NCBI GenBank assembly: GCA_034190875.2
Contig: CM067354.1
Location: 54,330,678-54,394,677, forward strand
DNA length: 64,000 nucleotides
Reading direction: 5' to 3'
Source: Urechis unicinctus
Lineage: Eukaryota > Annelida > Polychaeta > Xenopneusta > Urechidae
Shown here piece by piece: positions 1 to 11,289 of the stretch. Position 1 is the stretch's first letter; the number at the start of each line of letters is the position of its first letter. The notes beneath the pieces are model-generated. The model did no database searches and was not told the DNA's origin. It saw nothing but the letters and a program-made list of their open reading frames with translations. A program made the translations under genes and the position numbers.

Positions 1-273
1 GTGCTAGTCGGAAATAAGCGCGATTTGGATGAAAATCGCCAAATCTCGCGGGAAGATGCTGGTTTGCTTGCGAACCAATACCAATGTCCGTATGTGGAGA
101 CAAGTGCACGAGACAATGTAAACGTCCAGAATATGTTCGTCGAGGTGGTATCTAGGAACTTCAGTGACGCAGAGCAATGTGCGGAGCTAAAATCTAAAAG
201 AAAGTTTATCAGCCGAAGAATAAGCCACAAACTGAATATTTTCCGTCGTCGGAATAATGCCATTCGAACATAG
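1..273 (+). CDS. Ras-like GTPase copy A, exon 3 only (gene cut by window start)
   Basis: This is the last exon of a Ras-family small GTPase; the upstream exons lie outside the window. Reading from base 1 in frame 1 it encodes the guanine-specificity motif NKRD (G4) and the ETSA motif (G5), then a basic tail ending KLNIFRRRNNAIRT and a stop, with no CaaX box. Comparison with copies B and D shows that only the first few residues of the exon (GFGKVPVV type) are missing. A polyadenylation signal AATAAA lies at 521-526. The exon and the following kilobase are almost identical to the 3' parts of copies E and G, so these three are the closest relatives in the cluster. Initiation at the first GTG is not meant; the exon is internal to the protein. 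Confidence 0.85.
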   Translation: MLVGNKRDLDENRQISREDAGLLANQYQCPYVETSARDNVNVQNMFVEVVSRNFSDAEQCAELKSKRKFISRRISHKLNIFRRRNNAIRT

Positions 274-2009
274 ATAATGAATCGATCACTTGTGTATGTT
301 CAAATTTTGTAGCGATTGTGTGATATCATCATTACGTAGTACTTCCGAGTGCTGTAAAAAGTCGTCGGTATGAGTGAGAATGTAATTTGGAATGTGTAAT
401 TGTGTGTATATATGAATGGAGATGAAGAAGACGAGGCTTGTTTAAGCACAACCTAATCTGTGATAGCGGTATGCGTTGCTTTTATGATGCAATTGCGCCC
501 ACTGCATAATACTCTGTTTTAATAAAACATTGAACTGAATCCATTTACCTTTGTCACAGAAAAATTTCTTCTGGTTTTTGATAAGACCGCATACGTGTTC
601 GAGGTTCATTATATGGCTATTAAAAAATATCCCTACTGACACGAGCATTATTCGAGTGGTCATAGACACAACGACTCTGGTCATCACGTTATTCTTATGG
701 TCAAAAATATGTACAAAAGATTGCATTGTTGTCTTGTTTTGTTTTACGGTTGTTCAAACGAAGTATTTTCCTAGATAGTATATTTTTTAACCTAATTATG
801 GTAAGCAAAATGTTATAAATGTTAATCCAACTTAACCACCTTGTACCCTCCTCAAGAGAATGCTCGGACCATACTAAAATTCAGACAATGCCCACTCTGT
901 ACTTATTGAACAAGAGTAGACTATCACACGATTCTATTTGCTTGAAATATTATGCATCTCAAACTGTACTTTTCGAAAAGGTTGCCTTTCTATAGGGCCT
1001 TTTTAAATTGTAACTATTAGGCAGGGGCCGACCACAAGCCACTTCGAACATCACAACTACCTGGCGAGGGCTCCTATGTCCCATGGTCAAACATTAAGCG
1101 TTTGGTGGTAGTTTGCAGAAGTTGACAGTAACCGGAACCGGAACCTCGCATACATCCACACATTATTGGTCCTCAATGATATTGGCATCTTTAAGTTGTT
1201 GTTGCAATAACCGTCTATGGACTGCCACACCGCTGCTTGCGTAATCTGTTAATGTATGCTTCATTTCAGTGACGACCCCCGTGGAATCAGATTGTATGGC
1301 GCCATGGTTAGCTTCCTGTTCTCAGTTGGAGTGGTTATCGATTAATCCAGTGGTGTAGACAGTCCGTTGGTTAGAAGTAAATATAGATAGTTTAAACGGA
1401 GTTTTAATATGGCCCCAGAACATAAGGGTTTGGAGTCATATGGCATTGGAATCGCTTCGTGTTTAATCATATCTATGCACTACCACTTTTAATTATAGCT
1501 AGCTTTTAGCTATGAAACGTTATTCGTTTTCATCCCTGACATACAACATGTGGTTTGGATCATGATTGCACAATAGGACAGAGAAGTCGATCATTATTTC
1601 ACCGTATTGCCAGAATTAACTCTGATGTCCTTATAAAACACAGCACAGGGCAACAACCATTCGCTAATAAGGTAAGACTTGCTTAATGAAAGTTAGAATT
1701 GAGAATCTTTTGATCGTATTATGATCTACGTGATGCTGCGGCCAGCCGTCATAGCACAGTTTAGTGCAGTGCATCATCGTAGACATCACAGTCAATAAGA
1801 GATAGACAGTGCCTTATGAACCGCAAATGGGCAAATGCTGAGGTGTTGTCTACAGAATGCGCAATTCTTTACACAGCCTCCCCATTGCATTCATGTGGGG
1901 TTTTGTCACCTGAGTCTCGGATTCCCGTATCTCGCTGTTCTGACGTAGGCGTTGGAGGCGTGTCCAGCTCCAGATTTGACTCCACACTGCTTCTTTTAAT
2001 AGTGTGTAT

Positions 2010-2046
2010 GAGTGTGTGTGTGTGTGTGTGTGGAGGGGGGGGGGGA
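2010..2046. repeat. (GT)n then poly-G simple repeat
   Basis: A run of alternating GT passes directly into a G-rich run ending near 2046. The equivalent places in the other spacer copies lack it, so it arose or expanded in this copy only. Confidence 0.8.
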
Positions 2047-2853
2047 GTTGCGGAGACATACCACTACTTTGAACAAAACATATCCACCTGCCCAAAGGCT
2101 CATAGGTCTCATCCAAAGAAAAGTTGTGATCCTTTCGTGTTGTTTCGTTATACCGTTGACGAGTTGGCGTGTAAATACTTGATTGCTTTGAGTCTACACT
2201 TGTTACCATGTTTCTTCCTACAGTACTTAATCTTGCCAAGAGTGCCTGTTGTTTAGAACAGCATGGTGATAATGTGTGACATTTGATGAGGTTGAAAATC
2301 TAGCTATACACAAGAGTGTTTTGCTCTGTTAATATATTTGCAGATATTTACATTGTGAAAACTTACAATCTGATTAGGTTATTGTGTTAACTTGTAATCA
2401 GATTATGTCAAAATGTAAAATTACATTACGAATCTGTAAACACAAAATAAGATTCTGTCATTATAAACTTTGTCATTATAGATTTTACAACACGTTTGCT
2501 AACAAACAGATACGGGGATCACGTAATCTTATAATGAAATCCTTTCACTAAATAAACATATGAAAAGGATCAGCCACCACGTTGACCTACAATCAGATTC
2601 TCAATGTAAACTTGAAACCAGATTATGTCATCAAGTTAACAAACAATGCGATTATATCACTATGTAATCTCATATTCTGTCATCAAGCGAAAGTGCAGTT
2701 TCAAGTACTCAATAAATTAGTTGACTGGAGCTGTCAATTGAAGCCGCTGCTCACCTTTGTGATCTTAATTGGTGCTAACGACGTGTTGGTTATCTGTCAT
2801 GACCGTTCTGCCGACTCCCAAACGCATGTCATTTGATGCTTATTCCCACCATT

Positions 2854-2956
2854 AGACAACAATCCTTGGTAAAGCTTAACTAGCTGCTCCTTGGTAATAT
2901 TTCTGTCTGCACGGGTTATTATTTTTGGATTGATAATACTTGTTGTCTAGACAACA
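2854..2956. repeat. Short inverted-repeat block with 16-bp palindrome
   Basis: AGACAACA at 2854-2861 is answered by TGTTGTCT at 2941-2948, which itself forms a perfect palindrome TGTTGTCTAGACAACA (2941-2956). The same arrangement recurs in the spacer of copy D with the palindrome at 23746-23761. It could be a small MITE-like insertion; no target-site duplication was established. Confidence 0.4.
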
Positions 2957-3199
2957 GGTAAGTAGCATAATGGAAAATAATATGCTACGAGAGTGTTTTG
3001 CTATGGTGTGGAGTAGAACATGTACAGGAGATGCCCAAAGATATAAAAACATCGAGTCATATTGAATTCAATTCGCTTCGTGTTTTATCACATCTCCGCA
3101 TTTCAAGTGATGTGATTGCTATGATTGGACAATTGGCTTGTGGCAGCAACCGTTATCTAACTATGTCGGTGGCAATCACTATAAATTAATTGTAGAGCC

Positions 3200-4690
3200 T
3201 AGCATATCCCAGTTTTTTTACAAGACTTGTTTAAGTAAAACAATGAATTGAGCCCTGTTTGATGAAAGCCTAGCACATGAGATAGTTGTGCTGCCTAACA
3301 TAGAATGGACCATGTTATTTTACCTGCGTGACGATTGTAGTCAATAGACGATCAACAGTGCATGAATCGACTTTAATTACTATGGCGTTTTCTGCAAATT
3401 GCACACAGCTTTTTACAGCCCAACTTTTGCATTCACGCAGGGGAGTCTAACTGGAGTCTCGGATTTTCCTGTCTGGAAATTATTGCGTGGACGTTATAGG
3501 CTTGGTGATTTTGTAGTGCAGGCGTTGTCGCCGACAATGGAGGTAGACGTTTGATTAACAACCATTGATATCAGCCGTACCAGTCGGTCTAAGGTAACAT
3601 TTTATCACATACAGAAATATGAATGAAATGGACTTAGCCACAACACCATGATAATTTTAATGTCAGGGACCAGATTTTATCTTGTCTTGTATTTCCAATA
3701 AATGAAAGAGCCTGCTCCCGTCGACTCGACCCTCATGAATAATCTGTGTCGCGGGCGTAACTCAATTCCACGATGTGGGATGGTCTTATGATGGTCATCT
3801 CATCTGAGTCACGTATTTAAGGTCATAATTATAAGGGTGCATTACATCTTCAGTGATTCATTGTCCGTTCACATTATTGACCCTTTGATTTGCACTATCT
3901 GTTACTCTCTTAAATTCAAAGTGCACAATGTACGTTTTAAATTAACCTAGATTTGATCGTCTGGTCTCTCGTCCAGGGCATCAATATGGTCTAGTTTGCA
4001 TTGATCTCCGATGCGTTTAACCATAGCTAGAGTCCACGACGACTTACCAGCCTCTTATTCGTGATTGCAACATCAACAGAACAAAACTGTTTAGGTTGAT
4101 TAGTTTTTTTTCGACTCTGCTGTTTGTCATATTTCTATATTTAGATCTACTGATATGCCTCGATGACCAGCCATATTATCGCAATTATCGCTCATATATT
4201 GTTTTTAGAATTTCATTTGTCCCCGTCATCCTGTGTACAAACACTGATATATCAAACGTTATGCGTCATTCACACGAATACTCATTAAATGGAAAACATA
4301 TTACATCGTTCAAATCGAACATTATAGCTAATAGATTTTCATTAAGTACTGTCACATTGCTCTCAAATCAATAGCGCGTGTGTCTGTCAATTTGTAAAAG
4401 AGATCCATGCCAAGCCGCAATGATTATTTTTTTCTTTCAACTTAATGCGCAATGCTCTTTCAAGAGCACGCATTTGTATTCGCAGAAGGGACGTCTATTT
4501 ACTCCCGTCTGTCAGCCTGTGCACTGGAGTGATAGCTCTATGATTGTCAGGAATACATGTGATGTATCGCCCTAATAATAACCACTGCTTTGAGACATGT
4601 TGTTGTGTATTCAGATTAGTCCACTTTGGCCATGTACCACTATCAATGTGTTTTGTTGTGCTTCTTATTACGTAAAATGTCACCTGGGCA
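3200..4690. other. Non-coding spacer, no gene recognised
   Basis: Paralogous to parts of 24000-24900 and 11290-12900. Short open frames here carry no recognisable motif and are not preserved between the copies, so I see no supportable gene. Confidence 0.5.
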
Positions 4691-4699
4691 TTAAGAAGA

Positions 4700-6110
4700 G
4701 GAGTTAAAGGATAGAGTAATGATTGAGGAAATACAGAAATGCAGTTTATTATTGGAGGATGTGTGGCTCTTTTAAAATAAAACGTGAGAAGAAAAATAAC
4801 TATAATGAAAATGAAATGAGGTGTACCTAACTAGATTGTACAAATGTGCAAAATAAGGAGGTTTCTCCTACTGGGGGCTACTCCAGTGCATTAAAGCAAT
4901 ACGAAAAATAGCCCTACAGTCTGGATAGTATCAAAATAATGAGGGATAGAAGAAAGGCTAAAGTGCACAGAGTATGTTAAGAGTTATGTGTGTGAAAGAC
5001 TTGATGAGTGGGGGGTGGGGAATTATTTGGGGATAAAACGTCGTGTGCTATGAATGTAAGCGATCGTTTTTTTATTTTTTAAAGAGATTTTGGATATTGC
5101 TTTTATATTTGTGTAATTTAAATTTACAAAGTGGGATCCGGTGGTTGTTGAACTTGGAACAGGTAAAGAAAAAGTGATGTGTGGTTTCGGGGGTGTGACA
5201 GGTGTGGCAGTTAGTGTGGCAGTTGTACTTGGTTATGTTCAGCTTTGTAATATTGGAGTGGGTGGGGGAGGTTATCTAATACAATGGAAGTAAGGATTTT
5301 ATCTGAATAGATGTTATTGTCAAAGATAATGGGTTTATAGTTTGTAATGAGATTTAACCGTCGGTGTATATATGTATAGAGTTAGAGGGTAATTCATCAA
5401 TAAGTTGTAGTGCAAAGGATTTATTGTAAGATCGATGGTCTTTAATAGCTTTATTCGCTAAGTGTGTGTTAAGAAGTGGGTTAACCAGGTGCCAAGGGGA
5501 AAATGGGTATGTTTTTAATGGGGATACTTCTGGGTGAGATTGGGTATATGTGAGTGTTTATCTTTTAGTATTTTTATGTTTTCGAACGTTTTAATTAGTT
5601 TCATTACAAATGTTTTGAGTTGGGAGTTTGAAGGTTTTAGCTCTGGCTTGGTATTTATGAGTGAATTTTAAAAGTTAAAGGGGTTTAGAGGGTAGCTGGT
5701 GGATACTTGGAGAGAGTGGATTCGTGTAGAGCGATGTGTTTCAGTGATGGCTCTGAGAGCGGCTGACTGTGAAGTTTCTAGTATGCGAATGTTTGTTTTA
5801 GATGCAGTGATTATGGCTGGGGCTCCATAGAGAATGTGTTGAAGTGAGTGCGAGAAGTGTATTTTGCAAGATATATGTTCGTTTGCACACCAGGAAGTGC
5901 CACTAATATATCTGATGAGGTTAGTGATTTTGTTGCACTTAGTTACCGTTGTGAGATGAGTTCTCCTAAGGTAAGTCCTTTATCTAAAATAACTCCAAGG
6001 AACTTAGTAGAGGTTAAGTTAGGGATGGGTTGGTTTTTGATGAAGGAAGTAGGGATTTTGATGTTTCATATTGGTACAAAAATGAATGACTTTAGATTTT
6101 GAAGGAGAAA
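4700..6110 (-). mobile_element. Non-LTR retrotransposon 3' end, antisense, decayed (first copy)
   Basis: Read on the minus strand this stretch encodes pieces typical of the C-terminal part of a Jockey/CR1-like reverse-transcriptase ORF. FLGVILDKGLTLGE comes near 5955-6000 (the conserved FLGV block after the catalytic domain). RILETSQSAALRAITE lies near 5710-5790. A terminal zinc-knuckle-like CHTCHTPETTHHFFFTC lies near 5155-5205. The catalytic YxDD part is not present, stops and frameshifts interrupt the frame, and the 3' end is towards 4700. A near-identical copy lies at 13165-14555. The plus-strand frame at 5848-6102 is only its shadow. Family assignment below non-LTR is uncertain. Confidence 0.7.
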
Positions 6111-6119
6111 AGGTTATTC

Positions 6120-6470
6120 CGCATTAAGACACATGCCTGGATAAGCACATGTTGATTCCAGCAATACTAACACTCTCACTCAATGTCTTTAATTGTTTAT
6201 CACATTACCCAAACGCCGCAGACATCCCACAAGCCACAGACATGCTTGCCTATTTTGCTAAGCTGCGCCAAATTGTGGATCAGATCACCCCTATGAGTCT
6301 GCATAACCTTGTCAAGCCCTATAAGCTCTCCGATTATCTTCACATCCATTTCTGTCTGTGTACCCACTTCTATGGCGTTATGGACGCCCTGTATGAAGTT
6401 TGTTTCTGTCTTACTATCTTGCTCTATCGCACATTTTGGGCTGCTCATTTGTAGTTCTAAATTCTCTGCA
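6120..6470. other. Conserved open frame block, unassigned
   Basis: Both strands stay open for 80-100 codons here, and in the paralogous block 14565-14900, with a handful of substitutions. On the minus strand a frame covers 6200-6448 and contains IGLDKVMQTHRGDLIHNLAQL. It sits between the non-LTR fragment and the capsid-like fragment, so it may belong to the Polinton-like element. I do not recognise the product and cannot tell the coding strand. Confidence 0.3.
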
Positions 6471-6580
6471 GCCTCAGCTGTTGCATGACCAATGTCTAGT
6501 AAGCAAGAGACAAGGATGCGACTGTGGTAGAGGACAAGGTAATAGCCAATGCCTACAGCAACTTATTTTAAATCCCGCTG

Positions 6581-7240
6581 TGGTTTGAACTCCTCGAGAA
6601 TGCGCTTAGTGTCAGACTGGAATACGAGCTCACATTCAACGACCACAGTCGTGCGATTCACGCAATAGGTGACACCAACGCCAGCTAAACAACTGATAGC
6701 ATCTCCTTGGAGTATGACATTGTAACCCAACCAGAGCTAGCCCGCATGACCCGCTCCCAGTACACAGGTCAGCTCTCGATTCTGTATGAGAGTGTACACA
6801 GAGAGCTTGCATACAATAAGAGTGACACACTGTGGAACATCAACCTACACGTACCGTCCCGCATCATGACGGGCATCCTACTGCTCTTTGAAGACCCAGC
6901 CAATGCCTCATTTGCAAGGGATACAGAGTCATTCTACAACCCAAAGATTAGGAAGGTCGAGTTGACCATTGAGGGCTTCTCCAACCAACTATATGCCCAG
7001 GGCATGCGTAGCTACCAGCAGTGGGTTGAGGCGAAGAAGGCCTTTGCAGCAATGAGTTAATGAGACCCCAGTGTGACAATAGCTGTAAAAGACCTGCCTT
7101 TGACGATACGTCCTGTGAATCGACATGAGGACGACGACCGCTGGTGAGAGGCGGCCGATGGATTGAACGTCTATATGTATGTTGTAATGGATGCACAGCT
7201 TAACATTAATGATGGCAGGTTCGTCAACGCAGTCTACTAG
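6581..7240 (+). pseudogene. Polinton/Maverick-like capsid-type protein, C-terminal part, broken (first copy)
   Basis: The frame begins at WFELLE and runs through EYDIVTQPELARM, SDTLWNINLHVP, ESFYNPKIRKVE and LYAQGMRSYQQW, ending with DAQLNINDGR just before TAG at 7238-7240. I recognise this as the C-terminal part of the jelly-roll capsid-like protein carried by Polinton/Maverick-type elements of invertebrates; this rests on family memory, not on a search. It is broken: an in-frame TAA lies at 6686-6688, another stop at 7058-7060, and the segment 7061-7180 has lost sequence and frame. Two further copies lie at 15898-16585 and 25428-26102, each followed directly by a packaging-type ATPase start, which supports the assignment. 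Confidence 0.55.
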
Positions 7241-7257
7241 TCGTTCCCATTTATATA

Positions 7258-7362
7258 CATTTACAGATGGTCCCTTCTCTTCTATTGTCTGCGGGCAGAC
7301 TGGATGCAGAAAAACCATCTTCATGCTCGACTTACTGGAAGGGTCCTTTGAGCATATTGTCA
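7258..7362 (+). pseudogene. Packaging-type ATPase N-terminal fragment with Walker A (first copy)
   Basis: Directly after the capsid-like fragment, the plus strand encodes FTDGPFSSIVCGQTGCRKTIFMLDLLE. GQTGCRKT is a Walker A loop in which the last glycine before KT is Arg, a change expected to prevent nucleotide binding. Position after the capsid-like ORF fits the FtsK/HerA-type packaging ATPase of Polinton-like elements. Only about 35 codons remain. At about 7345-7362 the sequence passes into the upstream region of a GTPase promoter, so the element was truncated exactly there. The same junction is present near 16705. Confidence 0.55.
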
Positions 7363-7611
7363 GCCTTATATGGAATGATCATGTTGTCCAGGTTTCGCAT
7401 GAAGTTTGCCAATTCGTTTCATAGGAAGTGACTGGTGGCTCGCGGTCGCCATCTCTGACGCTATATAAACAGAAGGCATAGAGCAGATCGACATTTTAGA
7501 CAACACGAGTTAATTCAAAGGAAGCAAACAGCATATTCGCTGACTTACACAACAAAGTTGAAGTATTCATTGCACCTTCGTCACGATTTCGAAATGTACA
7601 ACGTACCAATG
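7345..7611 (+). promoter_or_regulatory. Orphan type-II GTPase promoter and 5'UTR without a gene
   Basis: From CAGCC..ATATGGAATGATCA through TATATAA (7462-7468) and the 5'UTR to GTACAACGTACCA this matches the promoter/5'UTR of copies C and G. At 7612, just after the start-codon region, the coding sequence is replaced by an unrelated repeated block (7612-8400) that also precedes copy E. The gene body is therefore missing and only its control region is left. The next gene downstream (B) has its own TATA box at 8754. Confidence 0.75.
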
Positions 7612-8520
7612 TTGCCACTACTTACTGCTAACATACCAAGAACATTAATCAAAATAATGATCAAATCATGGTTATTTAGGGATTTGATGTGAACAAAAGA
7701 TGCAATAGTTTATAGCAATATTTTGGACGGTTTGATATGAATAATTATCTTTTAGATTTTCAAAGAGTTTAATAGCTCGCCCTTTCTTTCTGCAAAGAAG
7801 GGCAATCTGAATTGATATGGTAAATCAATAGCTCCAGTAGCATCGGAATGGTGGTGACATTTAAAATTATTTACTGATCGTGCACTATTGTGACGTCACC
7901 GGCATGCACAGGGATATCGTGATTTGGTTCCTGCAGGGCCGTCAATATCGTCAAATTCACACATAATCACAATGAATTTTGTCAAAAGTACCTGTTAGTT
8001 TAACAGGTAGCCCGTCTAACATTTTTCATAATTAGTTTGCTAAACAAGAGGGCAACACTTACAAACCAACCAACATCTCCTTAATGAAGTCCTTCCAATG
8101 CAAATAGTCACGTCTATTAACATGTACACATTTCAAGTTAAATTATCTATTTTCGTTGTCTTCATATTTCTAATAATTCTCGTTGTAAACAAGGCATAGA
8201 AAGCAAAGAGGACAATATTGCTTCAGACTGTCTGCATTCAGCAAAATTTCGAAGGTAAAAATGTAACCTTAATGAAACTGTTTTCACTAAGATACAGTTT
8301 TCAATTCCAAAAACAAGACAATCGGCGGTGCCCCATACGAAGAAAATAGGTACGGAAAACATCGTACACTGCACAGGCATAGAAGACTACATCCAAAATG
8401 AAAAATTAAAAGTGTAGAAAAATATGCTACAAGTAAATGTATGCGTGTATGTATGCTTTTGTTTGGGGGAGGTGGGGTGGGGGTGAAACCTGACTGTAAC
8501 CTTCCTCAAATCGCACGCTA
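7612..8520. repeat. Repeated non-coding block upstream of copies B and E
   Basis: Begins CCACTACTTACTGCTAACATAC and is paralogous to 33535-34450. Both end shortly before a G-rich stretch and the type-I GTPase promoter. On the minus strand both keep an open frame with CTMFSVPIFFVWG (8300-8380 and 34370-34425), which may be a relic exon; the two diverge afterwards and I do not recognise it. Confidence 0.5.
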
Positions 8521-8529
8521 CACCCATCG

Positions 8530-8873
8530 ATGTCGGCAGTCTACGTATGTTTGCCAGCCACGTTGGTGCGTGTGACTCCATGTATGTTGGTTGCCAGCCT
8601 GGCATGTTGTGATCGCGTTGACCCGGTGTTGCATCGCATCTGTCATCAACATGCCGCAGCCACGTCATGCCGCCGGCATTACCACCGGGCGTGTTGTGCC
8701 AACGCGGGTGGCCTGCCTTTGAACTGGTGGCTCGTGGGTGGCATCTCGGGCGCTATATAAACAGAAGGTATAGAGCAGATCGACATCTTCAGAAGCACGA
8801 GTCAATTCACAAGAAGCGAAGAGCATAATCGCTGAGTTACAACATTAAGTTAAACCTTCGTCACGAACTAGAC
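8530..8873 (+). promoter_or_regulatory. Promoter and 5'UTR of GTPase copy B (TATA 8754-8760)
   Basis: A clean TATATAA lies at 8754-8760, about 115 bp before the ATG, so transcription probably starts near 8785. Upstream, 8600-8740 is conserved with copies D (20165-20300) and E (35050-35200). It includes CAGCCACGTCATGCC and a perfect 13-bp palindrome ATGCCGCCGGCAT at 8667-8679, also present at 20225-20237 in D but broken in E. This block is the best candidate for a shared control element. Confidence 0.75.
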
Positions 8874-9947
8874 ATGGACAACATACCAAGGATGCGTAAT
8901 AGATCCAGTTCGGGCATCTCCCGACAAAACAGTAACAGCAGTACGACGTCGTCTTCGTCGTCCTCGTCAGCGTCGTTATCGTGTAGTTGTGGCGGCTGGT
9001 GGATCAAAGACTGTCAGCTTGTGGTGATGGGGGCAGGCAACGTGGGCAAATCAGCTCTTCTTACTCAATATCTGTCAGGAGCCTTCTCCTCACGTTACAA
9101 CCCTACCGTAGAGGACAGCTATAGACATCGCATCAAATTACCAGGTGAGCTTATATCAAAACGCCAAATTCGTTTTTGACTTAATCATCTCTGATATAAC
9201 GCCTGTTCTATTGAGCAACATCTTCATAGGACAATTAATAACAGCGGATTAATATCATTGTATTGTTTTGCAGATGGAACATTTTACGGGATTCAAATCG
9301 TGGACACAGCCGGCTACTACCAATTCCCTGCAATGCGAGACTTGAGCATAAGGAATGGCAATTCATTCGTTGTTGTCTTTGCCATCGATGATCGCGACTC
9401 TTATCTGCGGGCTGGCGAGCTTCTGCGCCTTATAAGAAAAATTCGAGGTATGTCACGTGTTTGATGTTGGAGCAATACTGAGGTTAAGCATAACATTTTA
9501 ATTATCTTATAATCGGCCTTTAACTTTGTAATAGACATGAACAAAAGATATTGAGCCATGTGTATGGTATGGCCATACTCTACAAGAGTGTGATGCAGCC
9601 CACCCCAGCTTAATTGTGATTTGCATATATATATTATATATATATTTTCTTTGATTTCAGGATTTGGCCAAGTTCCTGTGGTGCTAGTCGGAAATAAGCT
9701 CGATTTGGATGAAAATCGCCAAATCTCACTGGAAGAGGCTGGTTTGCTTGCGAACCAATACCAATGTCCGTATGTGGAGACAAGTGCACGAGACAATGTA
9801 AACGTCAAGAATGTGTTCGTCGATGTGGTATCTAGGAACTTCAGTGACGCAGAGCAAAGTGCGGAGCGAAAATCTAAAAGAAAGTGCCGAAGAATAGGCC
9901 ACAAACTGAATATTTTCCGTCGTCAGAATAGTGCCATTCGAACATAG
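8874..9947 (+). CDS. Ras-like small GTPase copy B, intact, 3 exons (243 aa)
   Basis: Exons 8874-9144, 9274-9447 and 9661-9947 join in frame (GT-AG introns, both phase 1) to 243 aa. Domains: Ser-rich N-terminus (residues about 10-38), P-loop GAGNVGKS (53-60), switch I YNPTVED with Thr78, DTAG (101-104), NKLD (160-163), ETSA (188-191), and a basic C-terminus ending FRRQNSAIRT without a CaaX box. QFPAMRDLSI and VVVFAIDDRDSY resemble Di-Ras and RasD/Rhes proteins more than classical Ras. Asn replaces the residue equivalent to Ras Gly13, and Tyr105 takes the place of Gln61, so slow GTP hydrolysis is expected. Start chosen at ATG 8874, where B, D and E agree. AATAAA follows at 10214-10219. Role unknown; membrane binding, if any, would be through the basic tail. 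Confidence 0.9.
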
Positions 9948-11280
9948 ATAATGAATCGATCACTGGTGTATGTTCAATCAATTGAAGCGATTGTGTGATA
10001 TCATCATTACGTAGTACTTTCAAGTGCTGTGACAAGTGAGAAATATTTCCGCGTTCGTCCGTATGAGTAAGAATGTAATTTGGAATGTATAATTGTGTGT
10101 ATATATGAATGGAGATGAAGAACACGAGGCTTGTTTAAGCACAACCTAATCTGTGATAGAGGTATGCGTTGCTTTTATGATGCAATTGCGCCCACTGCAT
10201 AATACTCGGTTGTAATAAAACATTGAACTGAATCCATTTACCTTTGTCACAGAAAAATTTCTTCCGGCTCTGCTTAGATCACTATTATTTTCAAGGTTCA
10301 TTATATGGCTATTAAAAAAAGTCACACTGACACAAGCATTATTCGTGTGGTCATAGACACAACGACTCTGGTCATCGCGTTATTCCTATTATCCAAAAAT
10401 ATATAAAGGTTGCATTTTTGTCTGGTTTTGTTTTATGCATGTTCAAACGAAGTTGTTTCCCTAGATAGTATTTTTTAACCTTATTGCCGTAAGCAATGTA
10501 TAAATGTTAATCCAAGTTAACCCCCTTGTACCCGCCTCAAGAGAAAGCTCGGACCAAAACAAAATTCACAAAATGCCCACTCTGTACTTAATTAACAGCG
10601 TTAGGTGGTAGTTTGCAGAAGTTGACAGTACCAGGAACCGGAACCTCCCATACATCCACAGATTGTTGGTCCTAAATGATATTAGCATCTTGAAACTGTT
10701 GTTAAAATAACCATCCGTTGACTGCCACACCGCTGCTTGCGTAATCTGAGTTTTAATATGACCCCAGAACATAAGGGTTTTGAGTCATATGTCATTGGAA
10801 TCGCTTCGTGTTTAATCATATCTATGCACTACCACTTTTAATTATAGCTAGCTTTTAACAATGAAACGTTATTCGTTTTCATCCCTGACATACAACATGT
10901 AGTTTGAACCATGATTGCACAATAGGACAGAGAATCCGATCATTATTTCACCGTATTACCAGAATTAACTCTGATGTCCTTAACACAGCACAGGGCAACA
11001 ACCATCAGCTAATGATCGTCTATCTTACTAGGTAAGACTTGCTTAATGGAAGTTAGAATTGAGAATATTTTGATCGTATTATGACCTACGTGATGCTGCG
11101 TCCAGCCGTCATAGCACAGTTTAGTGCATTGCATCATTGTAGACATTACAGTCAATAAGAGATTGACATTGCCTAATGAATCGCAAAGGGGCAAATGCTG
11201 AGGTGTTGTCTACAGAATGCGCAATTCTTGACACAGCCTCCCCACTGCATTCATTTCAACACGTTAGCTAACAATCAGAT
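9948..11280 (+). repeat. Spacer repeat following copy B
   Basis: 3'UTR and the same spacer family as after copy A, shortened by deletions (for example part of the copy A segment around 1000-1080 is missing near 10590). AATAAA at 10214-10219. No gene seen. Confidence 0.65.
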
Positions 11281-11289
11281 ACGGTGCTT

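Larger units (their letters stand above)
274..3200 (+). repeat. Gene-flanking spacer repeat following GTPase copy A
   Basis: This holds the 3'UTR (AATAAA at 521-526) and then non-coding spacer. The same spacer follows copies B (9948-11270), C (17817-20160), D (21509-24100), E (36396-38075) and G (45490-47165), with indels between copies, and runs backwards in 38346-40015 and 42940-43660. No convincing exon was seen. It contains a GT/G simple repeat around 2010-2046 and a 16-bp perfect palindrome at 2941-2956. The spacer is therefore part of the duplicating unit and not independent sequence. Confidence 0.7.

Noticed and set aside
442..778. Overlapping frames on both strands after copy A, also after E and G
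   Set aside because: They lie in the 3'UTR and spacer, overlap the AATAAA signal, and recur only because the spacer is duplicated; the corresponding regions after B, C and D are interrupted or different.
5848..6102. Plus-strand 84-codon frame, duplicated at 14293-14547
   Set aside because: It is the antisense of the non-LTR reverse-transcriptase remnant, whose minus-strand motifs explain the conservation.
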